Of a DNA stretch of 45,046 nt, positions 10,068-17,480 are shown one piece after another. The notes under the pieces are model-generated. The model saw nothing but the letters and a program-made list of their open reading frames with translations, made no database searches and was not told where the DNA came from. How positions within the stretch are numbered: position 1 is the first letter of the stretch; every line of letters starts with the position of its first letter. Location of the stretch: contig WHSY01000036.1 of the NCBI GenBank assembly GCA_009379815.1, positions 270 to 45,315 on the forward strand, written 5' to 3'. This DNA comes from Pseudonocardiaceae bacterium (lineage in GTDB: Bacteria; Actinomycetota; Actinomycetes; Mycobacteriales; Pseudonocardiaceae). Both the position numbers and the translations under genes were made by a program.

Positions 10068-11090
10068 TCACCGACCGGCGAGGATCTCCCCCACGTACCG
10101 GGCGACCGCGCCGACCGCGGCCATGTTGCCCGGGTAGTCCATTCTGGTCGGTCCGACCACGCCCAGCCCGCCGAGTACGGTGCCGCGGGTGGCGTAGCCG
10201 ACGGAGACCACCGAGGTCGTGCGCATCTCCTCGGCCTCATTCTCCTCCCCAATCCGAACCGTGACCGCACCAGGCTCGCGGGCGGCGGCGAGCAGCTTGA
10301 GCACGACCACCTGCTCCTCGAGCGCCTCGAGCACCTGGCGCAGCGAGCCGGGGAAGTCGGTGGCGTTGCGCGTCAGATTCGCGGTGCCACCCAGCACCAG
10401 CCGCTCCTCCGGGTGCTCCACCAGCGTCTCGATGAGCATCGTCGAGGCCCTCGTGACGGCGTCGCGCAGCTCCGGAGGGGCGGCTTCGGGCAGTTCTGCG
10501 ACGGTCGCCGACGCCTCCGCGAGCCGCTTGCCCACGAGCGCGGAGTTGAGCATCGTGCCCAGCCGGGCGACGTCGTCCTCGACGAGCACGTCACCGAGGT
10601 CGACCAGCCGCTGGTCCACCCGGCCGGAGTCGGTGATCAGCACGAGCATCAGCCGGGCAGGTGTCACCGCCAGCACCTCGAGGTGGCGCACGGTCGACCG
10701 GCTCAGCGCCGGGTACTGCACCACGGCGACCTGACGGGTCAGCTGCGCGAGCAGCCGAACGCTGCGGCGCAGCACATCGTCGAGGTCGACCGCACTGTCG
10801 AGCACCGTCTCGATCGCTCTGCGCTCGGCCCCCGAGAGCGGCTTGATCTCCGAGAGCCGATCGACGAACAGCCGGTAGCCCTTGTCCGTGGGGATGCGGC
10901 CCGAGCTGGTGTGCGGCTGCGCGATGTAACCATCCTCCTCCAGCGCCACCATGTCGTTGCGCACGGTCGCGCTGGACACGCCCAGGTTGTGCCGCTCGAC
11001 CAGCGACTTCGACGCCACCGGTTCGTGGGTGGAGACGAAGTCGGCGACGATCGCGCGCAACACGTCGAACCTGCGGTCGTCGGCGTTCAC
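10068..11090 (-). CDS. hrcA: Heat-inducible transcriptional repressor HrcA
   Basis: 340 aa repressor of chaperone genes. The winged-helix N-terminus contains [49 protein letters not shown] in the family pattern. The GAF-like middle and C-terminal part end with [20 protein letters not shown], a family hallmark. Start GTG 11090, with an AGGAGG site immediately upstream. A CIRCE element (TTAGCACTC-N9-GAGTGCTAA) is not recognisable in the 67-bp upstream region, so autoregulation through the classical operator is not supported by what I can see. Confidence 0.96.
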   Translation of the reverse strand: MNADDRRFDVLRAIVADFVSTHEPVASKSLVERHNLGVSSATVRNDMVALEEDGYIAQPHTSSGRIPTDKGYRLFVDRLSEIKPLSGAERRAIETVLDSAVDLDDVLRRSVRLLAQLTRQVAVVQYPALSRSTVRHLEVLAVTPARLMLVLITDSGRVDQRLVDLGDVLVEDDVARLGTMLNSALVGKRLAEASATVAELPEAAPPELRDAVTRASTMLIETLVEHPEERLVLGGTANLTRNATDFPGSLRQVLEALEEQVVVLKLLAAAREPGAVTVRIGEENEAEEMRTTSVVSVGYATRGTVLGGLGVVGPTRMDYPGNMAAVGAVARYVGEILAGR

Positions 11091-11137
11091 GTCACCTCCT
11101 CGAGCGCCCGGTCGGATCCGGCTCCTACCTCCTGCCA

Positions 11138-11143
11138 AGTCTA
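11138..11143 (-). promoter_or_regulatory. Possible -10 box for hrcA
   Basis: TAGACT on the minus strand, about 48 bases before the hrcA GTG, in the 67-bp gap shared with the divergent gene at 11158. No good -35 is visible, so this is tentative. Confidence 0.3.
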
Positions 11144-11157
11144 GTGCGCGTCAGCGC

Positions 11158-11541
11158 ATGCCCGGGCGTCCGGCGACCCTGCTGGTCGATACCCTGGTCG
11201 GTCGCCGCGAGCGGGACGGGAGGTGGCAGCAGCTCGTGATCTTCAAGGATGTGCGGCAGGGCCGCCCCTACCCCGACCACGGGCTGTCGACCAAGGACTG
11301 GGCGGGCATCCCCCCGCAGCAGGTCAAGCTGGAGGACCTGGTCACCACCAAGACCGCGCTGGAGCTCGCTCGGCTGCTGTCCGAGGACTCCACCTTCTTC
11401 GGCGACCTGTTCCCGCACGCCGTGCACTGGTCCGGCGAACTCTACCTGGAAGACGGCCTGCACCGCGCGTTGCGGGCCGCCCTGCAGCAACGCACCGTGC
11501 TGCACGTCCGGGTGCTCGATCTCGACGCACTCCGTGGCTGA
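11158..11541 (+). CDS. Conserved actinobacterial protein, divergent from hrcA
   Basis: 127 aa, starting MPGRPATLLVDTLVGRRERDG. It sits where mycobacteria carry a conserved small gene divergent from hrcA. The C-terminal half (GELYLEDGLHRALRAALQQRTVLHVRVLDLD) resembles the ParB/sulfiredoxin-like 'DGxHRxxAA' nucleotide-binding loop, which suggests a small ParB-like fold; that is inference. No transmembrane or signal sequence. Function unknown. ATG 11158 is chosen because upstream codons overlap the hrcA promoter region. Confidence 0.8.
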   Translation: MPGRPATLLVDTLVGRRERDGRWQQLVIFKDVRQGRPYPDHGLSTKDWAGIPPQQVKLEDLVTTKTALELARLLSEDSTFFGDLFPHAVHWSGELYLEDGLHRALRAALQQRTVLHVRVLDLDALRG

Positions 11542-11595
11542 CCGCGCTGTCGGCAGGCTGACCCGCGCAGCACTCCGCGCGGCGAAGGCCACCTG

Positions 11596-11655
11596 CGTAG
11601 CAGTGCTTCAGGCTTCGTAGCAGTGCTTCAGGCTTCGTAGCAGTGCTTCAGGCGG
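11596..11655. repeat. Three tandem copies of a 20-bp unit
   Basis: CGTAGCAGTGCTTCAGGCTT at 11596-11615 and 11616-11635, then a third copy to 11655 that ends GG instead of TT. The unit contains the palindrome AGCAGTGCT. It lies between the small gene ending at 11541 and the PaaK-like pseudogene. It is not CRISPR, because there are no spacers. Confidence 0.92.
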
Positions 11656-11771
11656 TGCTGTCACTGCGACGCGAGCCTGGTGGGCCGGTACCCGAACGGA
11701 CCTACATGCAGTACTTCGACCCCGACCAGCAGGCCATGCCGGCCGACCCGCGGGCGCTGGCAGGGAGCTGA
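11655..11771 (+). CDS. Possible leader peptide or remnant before the PaaK-like gene
   Basis: 38-codon frame starting GTG (V-L-S-L-R-R-E-P-G-G) and ending MPADPRALAGS with TGA. The TGA overlaps the ATG of the ligase gene (TGATG). It begins at the end of the tandem 20-mers. It could be a coupling peptide, or the tail of a lost gene; no family is recognised. Confidence 0.3.
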   Translation: MLSLRREPGGPVPERTYMQYFDPDQQAMPADPRALAGS

Positions 11772-13095
11772 TGTCACGTACCGCCTGGACGCCCGAGCGA
11801 CTGGCCGAGCACCAGCGGGTGCGGCTGACCGCACTGCTGCGCCACGCCGTCACCGCCTCGCCCTACTACCGGCGGGTGCTCCGCAGCCACGCCGGGGACG
11901 CGCCACTGTCGGCGCTGCCCACGCTGTCCAAGGCCACGCTGATGGAGCACTTCGACGAGATCGTCACCGACCCGCGGTTGCACCGCACCGACCTGGAGGC
12001 GCACCTGGCGGGGCCGGCCGCCGCCGAGCCGGTGCACGACCACCTCATGCTGTCCACCTCCGGCAGCACCAGATTGCGCGGCCTGTTGTCTACTCGCGGA
12101 GGGAGTTCGCGCAGTGGGTGGCTGCGCTGATCCGCACGATGGGCGTGTTCGGCATCGCGCCCACCACCCGGCTGCTGCCGGTCGCGGCGCCCAGCCCGCT
12201 GCACATCTCGCGCCACCTCGCGGCGGGACTGACGGCCGGCAGGGACGGCCTCCCCCGGCTGTCGCTGACCACACCCATGGCGGAGATCGTCGCAGCGCTC
12301 GACGCCTACCAGCCCGAAGCCGTGCCCAGCAACGCGAGCATGCTCGCCTTGCTGGCCGAGGAACAGCTCGCGGGGCGGCTGCACATCAGCCCCCGCATCG
12401 TGGCCGCCACCAGCGAGGTCCTCACCGGTGACATGCGAGCGCGCATCCGTGCCGCGTGGGGCATCGAGCCGCACGACTTCTACGCCACCACGGAGGCGAC
12501 GCCGCTGGCGTCCAGCTGTCCCGCCCACGACGGGATGCACCTGTGGGAGGACCTCGCGATCCTCGAGATCGTCGACGAGCACGACCGCCCCGTCCCACCC
12601 GGGGTGCCGGGTCACCGCATGCTGCTGACCAACCTCGTCAACCGGACCCAGCCGCTGATCCGCTACGAGATCTCCGACTCGGTCACGCCTGCCGGCGGGG
12701 CCAACCCCAACGGCTGGCCGTTCCGACGAATCGCCGCGGTCGAGGGGCGCAGCGACGACATCCTCGATCTGCCCGCGCCCGGCGGGGGGACCGTCGCGGT
12801 GCACCCACTGCACCTGCGCGCCCCGTTCGCGCCGCTGCCCGACGTGGTGCAGTACCAGGTGGTGCACGACCGGCGCGGCCTGTCGGTCTGGGTCGTGCTG
12901 CGCGACGGCGCCGTCGCAGACACGCCGCAGCGAGTGCGGTCGGCGCTGGTCGACGAGCTGGTCGGTGCCGGGGCGCTACCGCCGCCGGTTACCGTCACCC
13001 CGGTCACCGGCATCGACCGCGAAGCGGGCGGCGCCGCCAAGTTCAAGATCATCAAGTCCGAGCTCGGCCATCGGCGGACCCTGGAGGCCGGGTGA
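11771..13095 (+). pseudogene. PaaK/CapK-like adenylate-forming enzyme, broken by a frameshift
   Basis: Phenylacetate-CoA ligase family protein, normally AMP-binding and CoA-ligating. The N-terminal half (SRTAWTPERLAEHQRVRLTA, ASPYYRRVLRSHAG, then LMLSTSGSTRLRGL) is read from ATG 11771, which has AGGGAG upstream. At about 12083 the frame moves by -1, and the remainder (VVYSRREFAQWVAALIRTMG, the YATTEATPLASSC acid-rich motif, LVNRTQPLIRYEISD, and the C-terminal KFKIIKSELG) continues in the next frame to 13095. Adding one G at 12083-12085 restores LRGLVVYSRR, so a single-base loss explains the break. The TSGSTG motif has R for the last G. Either a young pseudogene or a sequencing error. Confidence 0.85.
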
Positions 13096-13097
13096 CG

Positions 13098-13137
13098 TTC
13101 GCATCGGCATGCAGCCGCAGCATCATCGTGATGCGAA
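13098..13137. promoter_or_regulatory. Nested inverted repeats: toxin-antitoxin-type operator
   Basis: TTCGCATC (13098-13105) pairs with GATGCGAA (13130-13137). Inside it, GCATCA-TCG-TGATGC (13120-13134) forms a second dyad. It lies just ahead of the vapB-like start, with a possible -10 TACGCT at 13137. The layout matches autoregulated antitoxin operators. Confidence 0.55.
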
Positions 13138-13150
13138 TACGCTCCGGTGC

Positions 13151-13390
13151 ATGCGAACGACGGTGGCGTTGGACGATGACGTGGCCGTTCCACGCCCGGG
13201 CCAGCGGGTGGCTCGAGGACACGCTCAACGGCCAGCAGCGGGTCGCGCTGCCCTGGCAGTCACTCGCGGCATTCGTTCGCATCAGCACCCATCCCCGTGC
13301 CTGCGACCGGCCGCTCGACCCGGACACCGCCATCGGACTGGTTCGCGACTGGCTGGACGCCGAGGTGGTGGCCCGACTGACTCACCCGGG
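13151..13390 (+). pseudogene. Fused vapB-vapC toxin-antitoxin remnant
   Basis: ATG 13151 opens MRTTVALDDDVAV, the typical start of a VapB ribbon-helix-helix antitoxin, but after about 13 codons the sequence turns into a PIN-domain toxin in another frame (frame 3, about 13176 onward): WLEDTLNGQQRVALPWQSLA, AFVRISTHPRACDRPLDP and LVRDWLDAEVV. These are VapC middle and late motifs. The rest of VapB, the VapC N-terminus with its first catalytic Asp, and the VapC C-terminus are missing. The remnant runs into the 3' end of hemW. An internal deletion that fused antitoxin to toxin is the simplest explanation; the toxin cannot be active. Confidence 0.75.
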
Positions 13391-14647
13391 CAGCAGGTCG
13401 CGTACCACCGCGTCGGCCAGCAGCCGGCCCCGCGGCGTGAGCACGACGCGCCCGGGTGAGCCGGGAGCCAGCAGCCCGTCACGTTGCGCGCGAACCGCGG
13501 CGGCGCGGCCCGATTCGTCGAGGATGTCCAGCGCCAGACCGGTGTCGAGTCGCACCTCGAGCATCACCCGCTCCATCCGGCGCTGCTGCGCCGACAGCAC
13601 CTCGCGACCGGCGGCCAGGGTGTCACCGGTGGCCAGCGCCGCGGCGTAGCGGGCCGGGTACTTCAGGTTCCACCACCGGGTTCCGCCGACGTGCGAGTGT
13701 GCCCCCGGCCCGAGCCCCCACCAGTCACCGCCCGCCCAGTAACCGAGGTTGTGGTGGCACCGCGCATCCTGCGAGGCCGCCCAGTTCGACACCTCGTACC
13801 AGGGCAGGCCCGCGCCCGCGAGCGTGGCATCGAGCAGCTCGTAGCGCTGCGCCAGCACGTCGTCGTCGGGCGCGGCCAGCTCGCCCCGGGCGACCCGCCG
13901 CGCCATCGCGGTGCCCTCCTCGACCACCAGCGCGTAAGCGGAGACGTGGTCCACCCCGGCCGAGAGCACCGCTTCCAGCGAACCGCGCAGGTCGTCCTCG
14001 GTCTCGCCCGGAGTGCCGTAGATCAGGTCGAGGCTGACGTGCTCGAAGCCCGCCGAGCGCGCCTCGCGAGCGGCTTCGACGGCGCGGCCGGGGGTGTGGC
14101 GCCGGTCCAGCGTCGCCAGCACGTGCGGTGCGGCTGACTGCATCCCCAGCGAGACCCGGGTGAAACCCGCCGCGGCGATCCCGTCGAAGAACTCGGGCGA
14201 GGTCGACTCCGGGTTGGCCTCGGTGGTCACCTCCGCGGCTGCTGCGAGGCCGAAGCTGTCCCGTACGGCGTCGAGCACCGCGGACAGGCCGTCGGATCCC
14301 AGCAGCGACGGGGTACCCCCACCGACGAACACGGTGTCCGCGCGTGGGGCCGTGCCGAGCACCCGGGCAGCCAGTGCCAGCTCCCGCTGCACGGCCTCGA
14401 GCCAGGGGGTGACCGGTTGGTAGCGGTTGGCAGCAGCCGCACCGGGGGTTGGTGGTACTTGGACAGCACCCAACTCGGCGGGCGTGTAGGTGTTGAAGTC
14501 GCAGTACCCGCAGCGGGTCGCGCAGAACGGGACGTGGACATAGACGCCGAACGGTCGGCTACCCAGCCCGGACAGCGCCGACGACGGCAGCGAGCCGGGA
14601 CGCGAGTCGCTCCCGCCGTCAAGCTGCCGATGCTGCGCCACTGCCAC
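13382..14647 (-). CDS. hemW: Heme chaperone HemW (radical SAM, formerly coproporphyrinogen III oxidase-like)
   Basis: 421 aa radical-SAM protein that binds heme and delivers it to targets. The [4Fe-4S] motif CATRCGYCDF (C-x3-C-x2-C) follows YVHVPF near residue 40. FVGGGTPSLL, TTEANPES, RVSLGMQS, DLIYGTPGET and YEVSNWA are family motifs, and the HemW C-terminal domain follows. In this family the Cys after CxxxCxxC is replaced by F, as here, distinguishing it from true HemN. Start GTG 14647; a second in-frame GTG at 14641 is possible. It is divergent from the sulfur operon. Confidence 0.95.
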   Translation of the reverse strand: MAVAQHRQLDGGSDSRPGSLPSSALSGLGSRPFGVYVHVPFCATRCGYCDFNTYTPAELGAVQVPPTPGAAAANRYQPVTPWLEAVQRELALAARVLGTAPRADTVFVGGGTPSLLGSDGLSAVLDAVRDSFGLAAAAEVTTEANPESTSPEFFDGIAAAGFTRVSLGMQSAAPHVLATLDRRHTPGRAVEAAREARSAGFEHVSLDLIYGTPGETEDDLRGSLEAVLSAGVDHVSAYALVVEEGTAMARRVARGELAAPDDDVLAQRYELLDATLAGAGLPWYEVSNWAASQDARCHHNLGYWAGGDWWGLGPGAHSHVGGTRWWNLKYPARYAAALATGDTLAAGREVLSAQQRRMERVMLEVRLDTGLALDILDESGRAAAVRAQRDGLLAPGSPGRVVLTPRGRLLADAVVRDLLPG

Positions 14648-14654
14648 GTGACCA

Positions 14655-14681
14655 TTGTCCCAACCTGCGGGCCGGTATGGT
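14655..14681 (+). promoter_or_regulatory. Candidate promoter of the sulfur-assimilation operon
   Basis: TTGTCC (14655-14660) and TATGGT (14676-14681), separated by 15 bp, sit in the 65-bp gap between divergent hemW and the leader peptide. The spacer is shorter than ideal. Initiation near 14688 would give a 5' leader of about 25 bases before the peptide start. Confidence 0.35.
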
Positions 14682-14712
14682 CCAGCCGGCGAGAACATGG
14701 CAGTCTGGCGCC

Positions 14713-14799
14713 ATGACCGCGCACGGCACCCTGCTCGTGGCCCGCCGCCACGTCGATTTCGCCAGGGTTTGCAGCGCGATGTGCCGCTCGACGGACTGA
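14713..14799 (+). CDS. Cysteine-containing regulatory leader peptide of the sulfur operon
   Basis: 28-codon peptide starting MTAHGTLLVARRHVDFARV and ending CSAMCRSTD, then TGA. The pattern L-x2-R-x-HVD-[LF]-x-R-x3-SA-x-C matches the actinobacterial 'putative leader peptide' family that precedes sulfur and cysteine genes. Two Cys codons (TGC) fall near the end. From that family and from known cysteine-responsive attenuation in mycobacteria, I infer that ribosome stalling at the Cys codons when cysteine is scarce opens the downstream sulfite reductase start. Its stop is 103 bases before the sulfite reductase ATG. Confidence 0.8.
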   Translation: MTAHGTLLVARRHVDFARVCSAMCRSTD

Positions 14800-14821
14800 C
14801 ACCCGCCCGACTGCACCCACC

Positions 14822-14895
14822 AGCCGGCACCGGGTGCGCCGGCTCGGGCAGGCAGCTCCGTGCACGGCGTTCCGGCCGCCGCGCACTCCCGGAGG
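14822..14895 (+). promoter_or_regulatory. Leader hairpins before the sulfite reductase start
   Basis: AGCCGGC (14822-14828) and GCCGGCT (14838-14844) form a perfect 7-bp stem. Further down, CTCCG (14856-14860) can pair with CGGAG (14890-14894), which is the Shine-Dalgarno of the sulfite reductase gene (GGAGG 14891-14895, ATG 14903). This could hide the ribosome site unless a ribosome stalls in the leader. The mechanism is inferred. Confidence 0.5.
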
Positions 14896-14902
14896 CACTT
14901 GA

Positions 14903-16606
14903 ATGTCCGCTCCGACACGTCCGGCTCCGAACTCGACGACCAAGGCCCGCCGCGGTGAGGGCCAGTGGGCGCTGGGCCACCTCGAACCGCTGAACCCCAA
15001 CGAGCGCAACAAGCGCGACGACGACGGTCTCAACGTCCGCACCAGAATCGAGACGATCTACGCACACCGCGGGTTCGACTCGATCGATCCCGCCGACCTG
15101 CGCGGTCGGTTCCGCTGGTGGGGGCTCTACACCCAGCGGCGGCCCGGGATCGAGGGCGGCCGCACGGGGATGCTCGGGCCCGAGGAGCTCGAGGACTCCC
15201 ACTTCATGATGCGGGTGCGGGTCGACGGCGGTGCGCTGTCGACCGAGCAGCTGCGGGTGCTCGGCGAGGTCTCGCAGCACTACGCCCGCGACACCGCCGA
15301 CGTCACCGACCGGCAGAACATCCAGTACCACTGGATCCGCATCGAGGACGTGCCCGCGATCTGGGAGCAGCTCGAGGCCGTCGGGCTGTCGACCACCGAG
15401 GCCTGCGGCGACTGCCCCAGGGTGGTGCTCGGCTCGCCGGTTGCCGGCATCTCCGCCGACGAGGTGATCGACGGCACTCCCGCGATCGAGGAGATCGGGC
15501 GCCGCTACATCGGCAGCCCGGAGTTCTCCAACCTGCCCCGCAAGTACAAGACGGCGATCTCGGGATTGCCCGACGTCGCGCACGAGGTCAACGACATCTC
15601 CTTCGTCGGCGTCGTGCACCCCGAGCACGGCGCCGGGTTCGACCTGTGGGTCGGCGGTGGCCTGTCCACCAACCCGAAGATCGCCCAGCGGCTCGGTGCC
15701 TGGGTCCCGCTCGACGAGGTGCCCGAGGTGTGGGCGGGGGTGACCGCGGTGTTCCGCGACTACGGCTACCGGCGGCTACGGCATCGCGCCCGGATCAAGT
15801 TCCTCATCGCCGACTGGGGTGCCGAGCGCTTCCGCGAGGTGCTCGAGGAGCAGTACCTCGGGCGCAGGCTCGTCGACGGCCCCGCGCCCGAGGTCCCGGC
15901 GCAGACGGTCGACCACATCGGGGTGCACCGGCAGGCCGACGGCCGCCGCTACGTCGGCGCGGCGCCGCTGGCGGGCCGGGTGTCGGGCTCGACGCTGGCG
16001 GCGGTGGCCAAGGCGTCCGAGCGCGCGGGTTCGGAGCGGGTGCGCCTGACCCCCTACCAGAAGCTCGTCGTGCTCGACGTCGCCGAGACCGAGGTCGACG
16101 GGTTGGTGGACGAGCTGGCGACGCTGGGTCTGTCGGCCGAACCCTCACCGTGGCGGCGCTCCACGATGGCCTGCACCGGCATCGAGTTCTGCAAGCTCGC
16201 GATCGTCGAGACCAAGCAGCGGGCCGCCGACCTGGTGGGCGAGCTCGAGGAGCGGCTCGCGGACATCCAGTCGACGCTGCAGAACCCGGTGTCGATCCAC
16301 CTCAACGGTTGCCCGAACTCCTGCGCCCGGGTCCAGGTCGCCGACATCGGGCTGAAGGGCCAGATCGTCACCGGTGCCGACGGCAACCAGGTCGAGGGCT
16401 TCCAGGTGCACCTGGGTGGCAGTCTGGGTCTCTCGGACGCCGAGGGTCACGGTGGTTTCGGCCGCAAGCTGCGGGGGCACAAGGTGACCTCGACCGAGCT
16501 GGGCGACTACGTCGACCGCGTGGTGCGGGCCTACGCCGCGCAGCACGAACCCGGTGAGCGCTTCGCGCAGTGGGTGAGCCGGGCGGACGAGGCTGCGCTG
16601 CGATGA
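14903..16606 (+). CDS. sir: Ferredoxin-dependent sulfite reductase (siroheme, 4Fe-4S)
   Basis: 567 aa. Reduces sulfite to sulfide with six electrons from ferredoxin, in the cytosol. Nitrite/sulfite reductase half-repeats are visible: the first with RWWGLYTQRRPG and TDRQNIQYHWIR, and CGDCPR (the Cys implicated in the Tyr-Cys crosslink of NirA). The second contains the 4Fe-4S/siroheme ligands ACTGIEFCKLA and NGCPNSCARVQVAD. A sulfite rather than nitrite substrate is inferred from the operon with cysHCDN. Named nirA in mycobacteria. ATG 14903, with GGAGG eight bases upstream. Its stop overlaps the next start (ATGA). Confidence 0.95.
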   Translation: MSAPTRPAPNSTTKARRGEGQWALGHLEPLNPNERNKRDDDGLNVRTRIETIYAHRGFDSIDPADLRGRFRWWGLYTQRRPGIEGGRTGMLGPEELEDSHFMMRVRVDGGALSTEQLRVLGEVSQHYARDTADVTDRQNIQYHWIRIEDVPAIWEQLEAVGLSTTEACGDCPRVVLGSPVAGISADEVIDGTPAIEEIGRRYIGSPEFSNLPRKYKTAISGLPDVAHEVNDISFVGVVHPEHGAGFDLWVGGGLSTNPKIAQRLGAWVPLDEVPEVWAGVTAVFRDYGYRRLRHRARIKFLIADWGAERFREVLEEQYLGRRLVDGPAPEVPAQTVDHIGVHRQADGRRYVGAAPLAGRVSGSTLAAVAKASERAGSERVRLTPYQKLVVLDVAETEVDGLVDELATLGLSAEPSPWRRSTMACTGIEFCKLAIVETKQRAADLVGELEERLADIQSTLQNPVSIHLNGCPNSCARVQVADIGLKGQIVTGADGNQVEGFQVHLGGSLGLSDAEGHGGFGRKLRGHKVTSTELGDYVDRVVRAYAAQHEPGERFAQWVSRADEAALR

Positions 16607-16785
16607 CGGGTGGGGTTGCGATGAGCGGCGACGGCACGGCACGGGCGGTGCCGTTCTACTGCCCTTACTGCGGCGAGGAGGACCTTCGCCCCGAGGAGGA
16701 GCCACCCGGAGCGTGGCGTTGCGCCGATTGCAGGAGGGTCTTCCTGGTGCGGATGATCGGGCTACTGACGGAGGTGGCGAGGTGA
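16603..16785 (+). CDS. Small zinc-ribbon protein in the sulfur operon
   Basis: 60 aa. CPYC (residues 20-23) and CADC (40-43), 16 residues apart, form a probable zinc ribbon around an acidic loop (GEEDLRPEEEPPG). The tail is hydrophobic and basic (RRVFLVRMIGLLTEVAR). ATG 16603 overlaps the sulfite reductase TGA, and its own TGA overlaps the cysH GTG, so it is translated as part of the operon. A second start at 16621 is possible. I recall small hypothetical genes in this position in other actinobacterial sulfur operons. Its role is unknown; a metal- or redox-sensing or electron-transfer accessory role is speculation. Confidence 0.85.
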   Translation: MTGGVAMSGDGTARAVPFYCPYCGEEDLRPEEEPPGAWRCADCRRVFLVRMIGLLTEVAR

Positions 16786-17480
16786 CGTCGAGCCCGACGC
16801 TCGACCTGGAGGACACCGCTGCGCGCGCGGGCGACGAGCTCGAGGGCGCGACCGCCCTCGAGATCCTGCGCTGGGCGGCCGACACCTTCGGCGCCGGCTT
16901 CGCCGTCGCATCGTCGATGCAGGACGCCGTGCTGATACACCTCGCCGCCCAGGCCGCGCCGGGCGTCGACGTGCTGTTCCTCGACACCGGCTACCATTTC
17001 GCGGAGACGCTGGGCACCCGCGACGCGATCGCGACCGGCTACGACGTGAACCTCATCACGCTCACCCCGCAGCTGACGGTGGCCGAGCAGGATGCGCGGT
17101 TCGGCGCCAAGCTGCACGACCGCGATCCCGACGCCTGCTGCGGCATGCGCAAGGTCGAACCGCTGAGCCGCGCGCTGCAGCACTACACCGCGTGGGCGAC
17201 CGGGGTGCGGCGCACCGAGGCACCCAGCCGCGCGGGCACCCGTGTGGTCTCCTACGATCCGAAGCGGGGCAAGGTCCAGGTCGCTCCGCTGGCGGCTTGG
17301 AGCGACTCCGACATCGATGCCTACGTGGTCGAGCACGGCATCCTGACCAACCCGCTCCAGTCGGCGGGCTATCTCTCGATAGGCTGCGCGCCGTGCACGC
17401 GCGCGGTCGCCGCAGGCGAGGACCCCCGCGCGGGTCGCTGGGCGGGCTCGACCAAAACCGAATGCGGGATCAACCAGTGA
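16782..17480 (+). CDS. cysH: Adenylylsulfate (APS) reductase, 4Fe-4S type
   Basis: 232 aa. Reduces APS to sulfite and AMP using thioredoxin. ASSMQDAV is the PP-loop-like nucleotide site, DTGYHFAETL is a substrate motif, and DACCGMRKVEPL with CAPCTRAV supplies the four iron-sulfur cysteines that mark APS (not PAPS) reductases. The catalytic C-terminal Cys lies in KTECGINQ; family members usually have ECGIH/ECGLH, so Asn replaces His here. GTG 16782 overlaps the preceding stop (GTGA) and has GGAGG eight bases upstream. Confidence 0.95.
   Translation: MTSSPTLDLEDTAARAGDELEGATALEILRWAADTFGAGFAVASSMQDAVLIHLAAQAAPGVDVLFLDTGYHFAETLGTRDAIATGYDVNLITLTPQLTVAEQDARFGAKLHDRDPDACCGMRKVEPLSRALQHYTAWATGVRRTEAPSRAGTRVVSYDPKRGKVQVAPLAAWSDSDIDAYVVEHGILTNPLQSAGYLSIGCAPCTRAVAAGEDPRAGRWAGSTKTECGINQ

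Noticed and set aside
11596-11655. CRISPR-like short array
   Set aside because: The 20-mers are contiguous; no spacers and no cas genes.
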